In this document: positions 11,178 through 20,074 of the stretch, piece after piece | Layout of the letters: each line of letters opens with the position of its first letter | Numbering within the stretch: position 1 is the first letter of the stretch | Assembly (NCBI GenBank): GCA_015486015.1 | Contig: WFSL01000024.1 | Coordinates: forward strand, 62,001-126,000 | Reading direction: 5' to 3' | Source: Aquificota bacterium | Lineage (GTDB): Bacteria; Thermosulfidibacterota; Thermosulfidibacteria; Thermosulfidibacterales; B14-G1 | Length of the DNA: 64,000 nucleotides | Notes under the pieces: generated by a model | Told to the model about the DNA's origin: nothing | Seen by the model: only the letters and a program-made list of their open reading frames with translations | The model's database searches: none | Program-made: the position numbers and the translations under genes

Positions 11178-11209
11178 ATCTCCATCCTCCTGTGGTTTTT
11201 CTGGAGGGA

Positions 11210-11238
11210 AATATAATTTTTGAGTCTTTTAATGTCAA
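11210..11238 (-). promoter_or_regulatory. dnaK promoter, near-consensus sigma-70
   Basis: Read on the reverse strand: TTGACA (11238-11233), 17 bp spacer, TATATT (11215-11210), about 30 bases before the dnaK start. Confidence 0.7.
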
Positions 11239-11239
11239 T
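11219..11239 (-). promoter_or_regulatory. HAIR-like HspR operator over the dnaK promoter
   Basis: The 21 bp stretch divides as 7-7-7: ATTGACA, a 7-base spacer, ACTCAAA on the reverse strand. The known HAIR consensus is CTTGAGT-N7-ACTCAAG; the right half matches 6 of 7 and the left 4 of 7, with TTGA/TCAA kept. It covers the -35 box and most of the spacer, where a bound repressor would block polymerase. Function is inferred from the position and from hspR three genes on. Confidence 0.5.
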
Positions 11240-11385
11240 ATTCTTGATTTTAATTATTGCAACTAAGTGCACTATTTACCTGCCGATCCCTTTGATCCCA
11301 GATTTCGGCTTGCTGGCCGCCTGTATCCCTGTAGCCCTTTGCCTCGCCTGAGCCACTTAGGGCAGCTCAAGTGAAGCCTTTCAAT

Positions 11386-12174
11386 TTATTCAGGGGGGTG
11401 CCCAGAATCCCCCTTCCCAGATATGAACGCCCTGAAAATCTCCATGGGTATGGGAAGTACCAGGAAGGTGGACCTTTCTGATGATACCTCCATGAGGGTT
11501 TGCAGGAATCTCAGTTGCAGGGCTGTGGGGTGCTTCTCAATAATTTCTGCCGCAGAGGTGAGAGTCTGGGCGGCCTGATATTCTCCTTCGGCGCTGATGA
11601 TTTTGGCCCTCCTCTCACGCTCTGCCTCAGCCTGACGCGCCATGGCCCGCTGCATATCCGCAGGCAGGTCAATATGTTTCAGCTCCACAGTGCTTACCTT
11701 GATCCCCCACGGGTCCGTATGCTCGTCCAGGATCACCTGGAGTTGACTATTGATCTTTTCTCTCTCTGCTAAGAGCTCGTCCAATTCGTGTGCACCGAGT
11801 ACGCTTCTCAGTGTGGTTTGGGCCAATTGTGAGGTGGCACCCATGTAGTCCTCTACCTCTATCACCGCCTTCTCAGGAATCACTACCCTGAAGTAGACCA
11901 CAGCGTTCACCTTTACCGAGACATTGTCCTTTGTGATCACATCTTGGGGCGGTACATCCAGGACTATGGTCCTGAGGCTCACCTTTACCATCCTGTCTAT
12001 CACAGGAAGGAGTATGATGAGGCCTGGCCCCTTGGTGGCTATGTACCTCCCCAATCTAAAGATCACCCCTCTTTCATACTCCCTTAGGATCTTGATGATA
12101 GAGGCAATCACAATGAACGCAAAGATAAGCAGGAGAATAAAAGAGACCCCGTACGGCAAAGACTTCATTACCAT
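11386..12174 (-). CDS. Stomatin-like SPFH/Band 7 membrane protein (slipin)
   Basis: Membrane-anchored SPFH protein that forms oligomeric assemblies in membrane microdomains. There is one N-terminal transmembrane helix (about residues 8-27), then the Band 7 domain ([30 protein letters not shown]) and a coiled coil ([19 protein letters not shown], about 180-200). 262 aa matches bacterial slipin-type proteins. These are often next to an NfeD partner, but none is seen here. The TAGGAGGTGAACA site directly precedes the ATG. It is separate from dnaK by 208 bp containing the dnaK promoter. Confidence 0.9.
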   Translation of the reverse strand: MVMKSLPYGVSFILLLIFAFIVIASIIKILREYERGVIFRLGRYIATKGPGLIILLPVIDRMVKVSLRTIVLDVPPQDVITKDNVSVKVNAVVYFRVVIPEKAVIEVEDYMGATSQLAQTTLRSVLGAHELDELLAEREKINSQLQVILDEHTDPWGIKVSTVELKHIDLPADMQRAMARQAEAERERRAKIISAEGEYQAAQTLTSAAEIIEKHPTALQLRFLQTLMEVSSERSTFLVLPIPMEIFRAFISGKGDSGHPPE

Positions 12175-12226
12175 TGTTCACCTCCTAAGAAAAACCTATG
12201 GCTTCAAGTGGAATCTATTGTGTTTA

Positions 12227-12796
12227 TCATTGCAATTTTTTTAATAGCCAAGCCATATTTTCTCCCAGTATCTCCAAGGTCTTCATGCCCTCCTCATCTT
12301 TGACCATCTCCCCGGGCTCCCCTCCGAAACAAAAGTTCCAGTAATTGGAGCAGGGGATGATCATCTGATTCAGGGCAAACAAGGAGTTGATTTGATTAAA
12401 TGTGCCTACGGCCCCGTGGCGCCTAACAGTTATCACCGCTGCCCCTACCTTCCTCTTGAGCTTGTAGCCGCTTCCCATGGAGCATAGGCCTACCCTATCT
12501 ATAAAGGCCTTCACTTCGGAAGGGACCCCCGCAAAATAGACAGGAGAGCCTATAAGAATGCCCTGGGCCTGGTAGATCTTTTTTAGCCATGAATTTAGCA
12601 CATCCTTTTGGGAACAAAACCCTTCTTTCTTTTCAAAGCAGTAAAGACAAGACATACATGGTTTGATTCCTGACCCACCTAACTGAATAAGCTCAGTCTC
12701 AATCCCTTCGCCCTCTAATACATTCATCACCACCCTCAAGGCAGCAGCCGTGTTTCCACCTTGCCTGGGGCTACCATTGAAGGCCAGCACCTTCAT
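12227..12796 (-). CDS. NADPH-dependent FMN reductase-type iron-sulfur flavoprotein
   Basis: Flavodoxin-fold redox protein, 189 aa. The FMN phosphate loop GSPRQGGNT starts at residue 9. A compact Cys cluster follows near 47: C-x2-C-x2-C-x7-C in the KPCMSCLYCFEK context, as in iron-sulfur flavoproteins (Isf) that carry one cluster beside FMN. GSPVYFAGVPSEVKAFIDR is the family's second flavin loop. Likely a cytoplasmic two-electron/one-electron switch; the partner is unknown. The small zinc-ribbon gene lies 55 bp upstream on the same strand. Confidence 0.85.
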   Translation of the reverse strand: MKVLAFNGSPRQGGNTAAALRVVMNVLEGEGIETELIQLGGSGIKPCMSCLYCFEKKEGFCSQKDVLNSWLKKIYQAQGILIGSPVYFAGVPSEVKAFIDRVGLCSMGSGYKLKRKVGAAVITVRRHGAVGTFNQINSLFALNQMIIPCSNYWNFCFGGEPGEMVKDEEGMKTLEILGENMAWLLKKLQ

Positions 12797-12851
12797 ACCG
12801 TGTACCCCCTTGGATTTTGAGCATGCTGTATCTTGATAAGGCCTGAAGGCT

Positions 12852-13052
12852 TTAGTCCCTCACCATAGGGGTCCCGCACTGGGGGCATTTCACCTGAAAG
12901 CAAGGCATCCCTCTCTGATGAGGTACCCTGTTACCACAATTTGGGCATACACAGTAACCGCCGGGTCCCCTGCCCATCCCTCTTCCACCACCCATACCAC
13001 GCCCTCCACCTGTACCGCGTCCACCTCCCATGCCTCCACCAGCTTTTTGCAT
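12852..13052 (-). CDS. Small Gly/Arg/Met-rich zinc-ribbon protein
   Basis: 66 aa. Residues 5-32 are an almost pure Gly/Arg/Met repeat (GGGRGM units). A C-terminal zinc-ribbon or rubredoxin-like motif follows: CPNCGNRVPHQRGMPC then CPQCGTPMVRD, with two CxxC knuckles. Gly/Met-rich small proteins of this look occur near redox and metallocluster genes in anaerobes, but I cannot name the family. A GGAGGTG site precedes the ATG. It sits 55 bp upstream of the iron-sulfur flavoprotein and may be co-transcribed with it. A metal-binding or electron-transfer role is inferred from the Cys pairs only. Confidence 0.75.
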   Translation of the reverse strand: MQKAGGGMGGGRGTGGGRGMGGGRGMGRGPGGYCVCPNCGNRVPHQRGMPCFQVKCPQCGTPMVRD

Positions 13053-13432
13053 TTTAGCACCTCCATTTGAGTAAAGTCACTGAAGATAAGGAAAGGCATG
13101 AAACGGTGAAAATCAAGGGGCGAGAAGGGATTTACGTGCAATCCACTTTTGTTAATGGAGAAAATCCTGAAGTCTATAGGGGCCTTAGGCCTTAAAAGGA
13201 GAGGTAGAGTGAAAACTGAACTCGGCCTTTGTGAAACCTCGACGAGAGGCAAGCCTGTTTTAAGTAAGCAGGCATATCTCAAGGACTCTTTACATGATCT
13301 CAGGGTATATTTTGGACCTTGAGAACAAAACTGAAAACAGTGATGTGGTCGTTGACATTGGGATCTTGCTTTTGTATCTTTAATGAGTGAATGTGAGGGA
13401 AAGAACGTATTGACGAAAGGGGGTGAGCAGAT
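13053..13432. other. Intergenic region with a possible 37-codon reading frame and the cytochrome promoter
   Basis: 380 bp between divergent genes. A GTG at 13209 with AGGAGAGG five bases before it opens a 37-codon frame to 13322 on the plus strand (begins VKTELGLCETSTRG). The preceding 100 bases also read openly in another frame, which looks like a decayed gene. No family was recognised. The cytochrome promoter is at 13352-13380. Confidence 0.3.
13352..13380 (+). promoter_or_regulatory. Candidate promoter of the cytochrome c gene
   Basis: Perfect TTGACA (13352-13357), 17 bp spacer, TATCTT (13375-13380), 52 bp before the cytochrome start. Confidence 0.5.
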
Positions 13433-13813
13433 ATGAGGAGACTTGTGGCAGTTTTGTTGGGTGCAGTGCTTCTTATGGGGGCAATAGCGATAGTCACAGC
13501 GGCTGAGGTGAATAAGGGGGCCGCAACCTACACCATTGACAAGTGCAAGGAGAGGAAATCTGCCGTTACCTTCCACCATTATCAGCATCAGAATATCCAG
13601 GGTGTTACCTGTAAGACCTGCCATCATAAGATGGTGGAGGGTAAGACTCCCAGGGCCTGTTTCGAGTGCCACCAGTGCAAGAAGCAGGGCAAAATTCCCA
13701 GTGCAAGGATGGCCTTCCACAAAAACTGCAGGGGTTGTCACCGCACTATGAAGAAAGAAGGGAAAAAGACTGGTCCTACAACCTGTTCGGGGTGTCATCC
13801 TAAGCAGAAGTGA
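13433..13813 (+). CDS. Periplasmic tetraheme class III cytochrome c
   Basis: Secreted multiheme electron carrier, 126 aa. A Sec signal peptide is clear (RRLVAVLLGAVLLMGAIAIVTAAE, cleavage near residue 24; quoted in part by position only). Four heme sites follow: CKTCH, CFECH, CRGCH and CSGCH, with extra His (FHHYQHQ, FHK) able to give bis-His ligation as in cytochrome c3. Such proteins shuttle electrons from periplasmic hydrogenase or formate dehydrogenase in sulfate and metal reducers; that role here is inference. A monocistronic unit is indicated by its own promoter and a strong terminator at 13830. Confidence 0.9.
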   Translation: MRRLVAVLLGAVLLMGAIAIVTAAEVNKGAATYTIDKCKERKSAVTFHHYQHQNIQGVTCKTCHHKMVEGKTPRACFECHQCKKQGKIPSARMAFHKNCRGCHRTMKKEGKKTGPTTCSGCHPKQK

Positions 13814-13829
13814 GGCGGGAAGTGTGTTT

Positions 13830-13870
13830 AGGGGTAAGGTTTAAATGGGCCTTACCCCTTTTGTTGTTAT
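13830..13870 (+). terminator. Rho-independent terminator after the cytochrome gene
   Basis: Perfect 10 bp stem AGGGGTAAGG / CCTTACCCCT (13830-13839 with 13850-13859), 10-base loop, then TTTTGTTGTT. Confidence 0.9.
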
Positions 13871-14004
13871 ACTGCCAAGGGTAGGTGGATTGGGGATGAA
13901 GGCTTGCGGAGATATATAGGGTTTAGGCCGGGTAATCTTACTCTCGAAGGGGTGGTTTGTTTCTCTTGAAAAGCAGAGAGAATGGTCTATATTGACCACC
14001 AATT

Positions 14005-15708
14005 ATGGGGAGGCTCGACCCAGACATTTTAGAGGAGATCAAGGATAGGGTAGACATAGTCCAGTTGATCTCTCGGTATGTCCCTTTGAAGAGGGCGGGG
14101 AAGAATTTCAAGGCTCTTTGTCCTTTTCATAATGAAAAGACCCCTTCCTTCTCTGTGAGCCCTGAGAAGCAGCTTTTTCACTGCTTTGGCTGTGGGGTCA
14201 GTGGTGATATCTTTCAGTTCCTTATGAAAATGGAAAATCTCACTTTTACAGAGGCCTTGGAGCTGCTGGCCCAGGAAGCTGGGGTTAAACTCCCTACTTT
14301 GCCTCGGGGCTCTGCAAGGAGGGATCGATTGTACGAGCTTCACGAGGAGGCTACTCGTATATTTCATAGGCATCTCCTCTCTCCTGAGGGGGTCTTAGCC
14401 AGGGAGGTGGCGTTAGCTCGGGGTATGGGCCCTGAGGCGTGGGACCGTTTCTCCATAGGGTATGCCCCTGATGATTGGGATCTCCTTAGGGAGGAGCTGA
14501 AGGCGAAGGGCTTCTCAAATGAGGAGATGGTTTCCGTGGGCTTCTTAGGAGAAAGGGAGTGGGGAGAGCCGTATGTGAAGTTTAGGCATCGTCTAATGAT
14601 CCCTATCTGGGATGCGAAGGGCAGAGTAGTGGCCTTTGGGGGAAGGGCTTTGGATCATGCCCAGGAGCCGAAGTATCTGAATTCCCCTGAGCATTCCCTT
14701 TTTAAGAAGGGGGATGTCCTTTATCCCTATCATCTTGCCAGAAAGAAGATAGGGGAGATGGGGTATCTTCTCCTGGTAGAGGGTTATATGGATGCCATTA
14801 CTTGTCACCTGAATGGGTTTCCAAATACTGTTGCTGCCATGGGCACCTCTCTCACCTCTTCGCAGGTCCAAAGGATGGTTAGGCTTTCCAAGGAGGTGTT
14901 TTTGGCTTACGATGGTGATGAGGCGGGGCGTAAGGCTGCTATACGCTCAGCAGCCCTGTGTTTTAAGGTAGGGGTAATCCCAAGGCTGCTTCTCCTCCCA
15001 GATGGGGAAGACCCTGACAGTTTTATAAGGGGTAGCGGTTCGGCGTCCTTTGCGGATTTGGTGGCTCAGGCTGAGGATGTGATTCTCTGGTTCATGGAAG
15101 ATAAGGCGAGGATGTATGACCTAACTCATCCCAGGGCCCGTGCCCAGTGGCTCACCGAGGTGGTGGAATTCTTATCACCCTTGGAGGATCCCCTCCTCTT
15201 GGAGTCTTATCTCTCTGAGGCAGCATCGAGGGCTGGGGTTACCCTTGAAGCATTGAAGGCCAAGCTCCATGGCAGGGGATCTTCGGCCCCCAGAGGTACT
15301 TCTCTTTCAGGTTCCTGGGACATCCTTTATTTGGCCTTGGCCCTTACCCGAAGGGAGTGGTGGTCCAGTTTTGATGGAAAGGGTCTGAGGGACCCTAAGG
15401 CCTTAGAGCTTTGGGAAAAGATGAAGGAGGAGGCAGATCCTTCCCTGGCGCTTTCTTGTTTGGACGACGATGAGAAGGCCCTGTTGGTGGGCAGGGCTAT
15501 GGAGGTGCCATGGGAGGATATGGAGGAGGTGTACCAAGGGTGCAGCAAGAGGGCCATGGGGCGCTTAATGGAAGAGGAGGCTAAGGCACTGAAGAGGAGG
15601 ATGCGGGAGATTAAGGAGGAGGAGCGGATTGAACTCCTCAGGAGGTACATGACCCTGATGAGGAGTATAAAGGGGTTAAAGGAGGAAGGCCTTTATGAAA
15701 CCCATTGA
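14005..15708 (+). CDS. dnaG: DNA primase
   Basis: Makes RNA primers at the replication fork. The N-terminal CHC2 zinc domain shows [13 protein letters not shown] and [10 protein letters not shown] (residues 40-65). The TOPRIM core has [10 protein letters not shown] near 258 and [11 protein letters not shown] near 305. The C-terminal DnaB-binding region is present but short and divergent, giving 567 aa against about 590-600 in relatives. It overlaps rpoD by 14 bp, the classic dnaG-rpoD pair of the macromolecular synthesis operon; rpsU is not adjacent upstream. Confidence 0.97.
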   Translation: MGRLDPDILEEIKDRVDIVQLISRYVPLKRAGKNFKALCPFHNEKTPSFSVSPEKQLFHCFGCGVSGDIFQFLMKMENLTFTEALELLAQEAGVKLPTLPRGSARRDRLYELHEEATRIFHRHLLSPEGVLAREVALARGMGPEAWDRFSIGYAPDDWDLLREELKAKGFSNEEMVSVGFLGEREWGEPYVKFRHRLMIPIWDAKGRVVAFGGRALDHAQEPKYLNSPEHSLFKKGDVLYPYHLARKKIGEMGYLLLVEGYMDAITCHLNGFPNTVAAMGTSLTSSQVQRMVRLSKEVFLAYDGDEAGRKAAIRSAALCFKVGVIPRLLLLPDGEDPDSFIRGSGSASFADLVAQAEDVILWFMEDKARMYDLTHPRARAQWLTEVVEFLSPLEDPLLLESYLSEAASRAGVTLEALKAKLHGRGSSAPRGTSLSGSWDILYLALALTRREWWSSFDGKGLRDPKALELWEKMKEEADPSLALSCLDDDEKALLVGRAMEVPWEDMEEVYQGCSKRAMGRLMEEEAKALKRRMREIKEEERIELLRRYMTLMRSIKGLKEEGLYETH

Positions 15709-17446
15709 GATATCGAGGTTGACCGAGCTCAGGAAGTTGATCGCCATGGGTAAGAAAAAGGGTTTTCTCACCTATGACGAGATAAATGAGACTCTGCCTG
15801 GGGAGCTCAACGTCCCGGAGCACTTAGAGGAGATATTCCATCTCTTAGAGGAGATGGACGTTCAGGTCTTGGATCACCCACAGAGCAAGCGCTCCAAAAG
15901 TTTGGAAGTTGCTGTAGAGGCTGGTGCTGATGAGGACTCTGGTGAGGTGGGTGTTTCAGCGGATCCAGTGCGCATGTATTTGCAGGAGATGGGTTCTATT
16001 CCTTTGCTTTCCCGGGAGGAGGAGGTAGAGCTGGCAAAGGAGATAGAGAAGGGGCGGAATCTGGCCATTGAAGCGGTGATGTCTATCCCCCTTACAGTGA
16101 AGGAGCTGCTGAGACTCAGAGAGAAGCTGGAATCTGAGGAGATCGATATAGAGGAGGTGTTCCTGTTAGAGGATGACCCTACAGAGGATATGGAGAAGGT
16201 GAAGCAAAGGATTATGGAGCACCTGGATGCTTTGAGGGGGGTCTTTGATAGGTACGAAAAGAGGAGGAAAGAGCTGTTTCTTTACGGGCACGCTATCTCA
16301 CCTGAGTCCAGGGAGTGCCTTCGGGAAGACATGGAGGCTTATAGGAGGGATATGGTCTCCCTTGCCAAGAGACTCAGCCTCTCAAGTTCTCAGGTAGAGG
16401 CGCTTGTAGACCTGATCAGGGGATACGTGAGGCAGGGAGATGAGGCCCTGTCAAGGATTAGGAGGTGTGAGGAGGTGCTTCTGATGCCTTCAGACACCTT
16501 CATGAGATTTTATGAGGACCTGTTGGCTCTTGAGTCCCCTGATGAGAGGGAAGAGAGGGCCCGCCAAGTGACCACCCTCTCTTTTGGGACCCTGGGGAGC
16601 TACTATCAGGAGATCCTCAATGCCAGAGAAGCGGTTCACGCTATAGAGATGGAGTCTACCCTTTCTCTGGAGGAGATGAAGGAGATATTGGAGGAGATTG
16701 AAAAGGGCCTCTTCAGGGAGAAGGAGGCCAAGAGGCTTCTCGCCGAGGCCAATCTAAGATTGGTGGTGAGCATCGCCAAAAAGTATACCAATAAGGGACT
16801 CCAGCTCCTTGATCTTATTCAGGAGGGGAATATAGGCCTTATGAAGGCGGTGGAGAAGTTTGAGTATAAGAGGGGCTACAAGTTCAGTACATATGCTACA
16901 TGGTGGATTCGTCAGGCTATCACCAGGGCTATAGCGGATCAGGCGAGAACCATTAGGATTCCTGTCCACATGATAGAAACTATAAATAAGCTGGTGAGGA
17001 CCTCCAGGCAGTTGGTTCAGGAACTGGGGAGGGAGCCCACCCCTGAGGAGATTGCACATCGCTTGGAGATGTCGCCAGAAAAGGTCCGTAGGATAATGAA
17101 GATCGCCAAGGAGCCTATCTCCTTAGAGACCCCTATAGGGGAGGAAGAAGACAGTCATTTGGGGGACTTTATAGAGGATAAGTCTATCGATTCTCCCATT
17201 GATACCGCTATAGACGTGAGTTTGAGGGAGCAGATAGATCGCGCGTTGGAAACGCTGACTGACCGAGAGAAGGCTGTGCTGAAGATGAGATTTGGATTAG
17301 AGATGGATTCTGAACATACCTTAGAGGAGGTGGGGAGGGTCTTCAAGGTGACAAGGGAACGTATTCGCCAGATCGAGGCTAAGGCATTGAAGAAACTTCG
17401 CCATCCTCGCAGAAGCAAGGGCATTAAGAACCTGATGGAGATATAA
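15695..17446 (+). CDS. rpoD: Primary sigma factor RpoD (sigma-70)
   Basis: Housekeeping sigma factor, 583 aa. Region 1.1 covers residues 5-60 ([20 protein letters not shown]). Region 1.2 is [21 protein letters not shown], followed by a non-conserved insert (about 130-345). Region 2 has [28 protein letters not shown] and [10 protein letters not shown]. Region 4 ends in [20 protein letters not shown]. This is the full-length group 1 architecture, separating it from the group 2 sigma at 4089-5066. It is translationally coupled to dnaG by a 14 bp overlap. Confidence 0.98.
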   Translation: MKPIEISRLTELRKLIAMGKKKGFLTYDEINETLPGELNVPEHLEEIFHLLEEMDVQVLDHPQSKRSKSLEVAVEAGADEDSGEVGVSADPVRMYLQEMGSIPLLSREEEVELAKEIEKGRNLAIEAVMSIPLTVKELLRLREKLESEEIDIEEVFLLEDDPTEDMEKVKQRIMEHLDALRGVFDRYEKRRKELFLYGHAISPESRECLREDMEAYRRDMVSLAKRLSLSSSQVEALVDLIRGYVRQGDEALSRIRRCEEVLLMPSDTFMRFYEDLLALESPDEREERARQVTTLSFGTLGSYYQEILNAREAVHAIEMESTLSLEEMKEILEEIEKGLFREKEAKRLLAEANLRLVVSIAKKYTNKGLQLLDLIQEGNIGLMKAVEKFEYKRGYKFSTYATWWIRQAITRAIADQARTIRIPVHMIETINKLVRTSRQLVQELGREPTPEEIAHRLEMSPEKVRRIMKIAKEPISLETPIGEEEDSHLGDFIEDKSIDSPIDTAIDVSLREQIDRALETLTDREKAVLKMRFGLEMDSEHTLEEVGRVFKVTRERIRQIEAKALKKLRHPRRSKGIKNLMEI

Positions 17447-17474
17447 TGGTGCCATGGATCTCTTATCCCTTCAG

Positions 17475-18914
17475 TTAGCGGAAGAAGATAAGGGTTACCA
17501 ATATAAATGACGGGATGAGAAAGACCAGAGAGTACTTCAAGATATACCCAAAGAAACTGGGCATTTTTATTCCTGCTTCTTCAGCGATGGATCGCACCAT
17601 AAAGTTAGGGGCATTCCCAATATAGGTGTTTGCTCCCATAAACACGGCCCCTGCTGAAATGGCTCTCAAGTAGATCCCCTTTTGGGCTATAAGGTGTGCG
17701 ACGGCTGTTCTCTCAGGTATGCCCACAAAGAATCTCCCCAATGCTGTATTGAGGAAGGTGAGGTATGTGGGAGCATTATCTAAGAAGCTGGAGAGGCCCC
17801 CTGTGATCCAAAAGAAATGGTAGGGCTCCTTTACGGATGCTATGAGTGCTCTTGCTGCTCCTTCTTCACCTGCCCTCAAGATGGCCAAGGCGGGTATCAT
17901 AGTCATAAAGATGCCTGCAAAGAGGATGGCCACCTCTTGAATAGGAAACCAAGTGAATTCGTTTTCTTCCCTGATTCTCCAGGGAGTGAATCTGAGAGAG
18001 AGGAGGCCCATCACTATCATCCCCCCATCCCTAATGAGGGATTCTACACTCCTTTCTACCCCCAGGATCTCTACTTCCCCAAGATGTACAAGGCCACTGA
18101 AGAGGACAGCCAGCACAATGCCAAGGAGAAAGAGAAAATTGATGGATCCTACGATTCGGAGTTTTTCCCTTTCTTCTTCAAAGGGAAGGGGACCCTCTCT
18201 CTTGTAGTTAATAGTGTCCAGTACGAAGTAAATGACGAGCAGAATGCCCACCATTACAAGCATCTGGGGCAAGATCTTGAAGGTCCAGAAAAAGGGGACG
18301 CCGTGGAGGAACCCCAAGAAGAGGGGTGGGTCCCCTAAGGGGGTGAGCGATCCCCCAATATTGCAGATGAGGAATATGAAAAAGACCACCATGAAGGCCT
18401 TTCTTTTACGCAGGGCATTGGCCCTGAGGAATGGCCTTATCAGTAGCATGGCGGCGCCTGTAGTCCCTACCCATGAGGCCAATGCCGTGCCCACCACAAG
18501 CATCCCTGTATTGACCAAGGGGGTACCTCTGAGTTTTCCCCTGAGCAGGATGCCTCCCGCCACAGTATAGAGGGACCACAGGAGAATAATGAATGGCACA
18601 TAGTCTGCAATATACACATGAAGGATCTCGTGGAGGGCTGCCCCCTTGAAAGCCAGCAAGAAGGGAGCAGCCACTATGACGCTCCAGAAGATGGAAACCT
18701 TTCCGAAGTGGTTATGCCAAAAGTGTGGCGCCAAGAGAGGGAAGAGGGCAATAGATAAGAGGATTCCTGCAAAGGGGATGATGCTCCATAAGGGAAGTAG
18801 GGCCCCAAGCTCCTTATGCACTTCTGCAGCCCAAAGAGGGGATGGCGTGATAATAGGGATGGCAATGGTAATTGCAAAAAATAATACATCTCGCAAGAGA
18901 TTTGCTCTTTTCAT
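17475..18914 (-). CDS. NhaD-type sodium:proton antiporter (ion transporter superfamily)
   Basis: Inner-membrane transporter of 479 aa with about 12 hydrophobic helices. The family's loop motifs GGSLTPLGDPPLFLGFLHG and GGLSSFLDNAPTYLTFLN are clear, as is FMGANTYIGNAPNFMVRSI near the C-terminus. The family includes NhaD Na+/H+ antiporters and arsenite-permease relatives, so the ion is inferred. An upstream in-frame start at 18989 is rejected: it would put a soluble Cys/Trp-rich tail before the first helix and lies on the promoter; the ATG at 18914 has AGAGGAG 8 bases upstream. Convergent with rpoD. Confidence 0.85.
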   Translation of the reverse strand: MKRANLLRDVLFFAITIAIPIITPSPLWAAEVHKELGALLPLWSIIPFAGILLSIALFPLLAPHFWHNHFGKVSIFWSVIVAAPFLLAFKGAALHEILHVYIADYVPFIILLWSLYTVAGGILLRGKLRGTPLVNTGMLVVGTALASWVGTTGAAMLLIRPFLRANALRKRKAFMVVFFIFLICNIGGSLTPLGDPPLFLGFLHGVPFFWTFKILPQMLVMVGILLVIYFVLDTINYKREGPLPFEEEREKLRIVGSINFLFLLGIVLAVLFSGLVHLGEVEILGVERSVESLIRDGGMIVMGLLSLRFTPWRIREENEFTWFPIQEVAILFAGIFMTMIPALAILRAGEEGAARALIASVKEPYHFFWITGGLSSFLDNAPTYLTFLNTALGRFFVGIPERTAVAHLIAQKGIYLRAISAGAVFMGANTYIGNAPNFMVRSIAEEAGIKMPSFFGYILKYSLVFLIPSFILVTLIFFR

Positions 18915-18961
18915 TGTGCAGCTCCTCTTGCATTCTCGAGGCTGCCAATAGCCGGCGCAGA

Positions 18962-18989
18962 TATATAACCAGGTGGATTTGCTTGTCAA
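18962..18989 (-). promoter_or_regulatory. Candidate promoter of the antiporter gene
   Basis: Reverse strand: perfect TTGACA (18989-18984), 16 bp, TATATA (18967-18962), about 48 bp before the ATG at 18914. Confidence 0.5.
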
Positions 18990-19139
18990 GCCAAGCCTCT
19001 ATGGTTATTTAACAGAACATAGTTTGTAAAAAGGGAAGATTGATTGGACCTCCACGCGTGGTCTTGGTGAAATAAACGGGGCTTTCTTCATGAGAGGATA
19101 GCATTGTCAATCTGATGGATAGATTGAGGAGGGGCGCTA

Positions 19140-19470
19140 TGACCCGTAAGGGTGAAGAGTATAAAGGTGGAGAGGTATCCAAAAGATACTTGCCGAGAAG
19201 GTGGTCAAGTGCTTAGTTGTGGCTATTGATTTGGGAACTTAGACCATCGATGAGGAATCCAGAGCCTTATGTGTTATGATGGAGTAGAGGTGGAGAAGAT
19301 GTTATGTATAGGGAGAGGGTGAAGGCAGAGAGGATTTGAAGGAGTTTTTTCAGAGAGTGTTTGACATAGGGCTTAAGAATATATATTACTTCAAACTATG
19401 TGGAAGGATGGGAAAGTGGAAGACGTTTATCCATGTGTTCAGTGGCCTTATTTTGATGCTTAGGAGTTGA
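19140..19470 (+). pseudogene. Degenerate coding remnant, possibly ISL3-type transposase, in the pilM position
   Basis: No intact gene lies between the antiporter promoter and pilN, but protein-like segments survive in shifting frames. They are KVVKCLVVAIDLGT (19201-19239, then a stop), YDGVEVEKMLCIGRG (about 19277-19320), EGREDLKEFFQRVFDIGLKN (about 19321-19380) and VEDVYPCVQWPYFDA (about 19418-19460). From memory, their order (AID near the start, then EGRxxExLKEFF, then YPxxQxxFDxFH-like) resembles ISL3-family transposases. VAIDLGT alone could also be the nucleotide site of PilM. At least three frameshifts or stops break it. Confidence 0.4.
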
Positions 19471-19474
19471 TTGA

Positions 19475-20068
19475 GTGAGTAAGCGCGAAATTACAAGGAT
19501 CAATCTCCTAAGGAGAGAAGCAAGGAGACTTAAGAAGAGAAAGGCGAGGATAGGTTTCTTTGAGAAGGAGTTCCCATTTGCTCTTGGTCGAGGCGCCATT
19601 GTTATAGCTGTTATCATAGCAGTGTTTGTGCTGTGTTTTGTGGGATACTCTTGGCATTTAAGCAGCGTCATCAAATCTAAGGAGAGAGTTCTCGCTAAGA
19701 AAAGGGCAGAGCTTAAGAGGCTGAAGGATGTTTATATGCGGATAAGTAGATTGGAGAACAAGAGGAAGGAGCTGGATAGTATGGTGAATGTGGTGGAGAA
19801 ACTTTCTGCTGGAAGGGACTGCATGATTCAGTTTTTCGAGGGATTGGAGTCCACTATTCCCCCTATCTCTTGGCTCTCTTCCCTGGAATTTAATAGGGGT
19901 GCAGTGAGACTTGAGGGGTATGCCCTGGAGGATAAGGGAGTGGCGGACTTTATGGATAACTTGGCGCGCTTCCCCTGGGTTTCGAGATGCAAGTTGGGAT
20001 ACATAAAGGAAGTGAAGTTCGCCCACATGATGGTAAAGGAGTTTTCTTTTACTGTATCTCTGAGGTGA
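19475..20068 (+). CDS. pilN: Type IV pilus inner-membrane assembly protein PilN
   Basis: Bitopic alignment-complex protein, 197 aa. The short cytoplasmic N-terminus keeps the INLL motif (ITRINLLRRE, residues 7-15) that binds PilM in known systems. A transmembrane helix lies at about 38-60, followed by a coiled coil and a ferredoxin-like periplasmic domain (SLEFNRGAVRLEGYAL). The start is GTG with TAGGAG 8 bases upstream. That site overlaps the end of the degenerate remnant. pilO follows after 6 bp. Conservation of the PilM-binding motif suggests that a PilM exists elsewhere. Confidence 0.88.
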   Translation: MSKREITRINLLRREARRLKKRKARIGFFEKEFPFALGRGAIVIAVIIAVFVLCFVGYSWHLSSVIKSKERVLAKKRAELKRLKDVYMRISRLENKRKELDSMVNVVEKLSAGRDCMIQFFEGLESTIPPISWLSSLEFNRGAVRLEGYALEDKGVADFMDNLARFPWVSRCKLGYIKEVKFAHMMVKEFSFTVSLR

Positions 20069-20074
20069 AAGAGA

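Noticed and set aside
12890-13798. A 302-codon open frame on the minus strand
   Set aside because: It runs antisense to the tetraheme cytochrome (clear signal peptide and four CxxCH sites) and through the zinc-ribbon gene in another frame, and has no recognisable domain or ribosome binding site.
19201-19239. KVVKCLVVAIDLGT as the intact start of pilM
   Set aside because: A stop follows at 19240 and the other fragments fit a transposase better; only about 330 bp remain where pilM needs about 1050.
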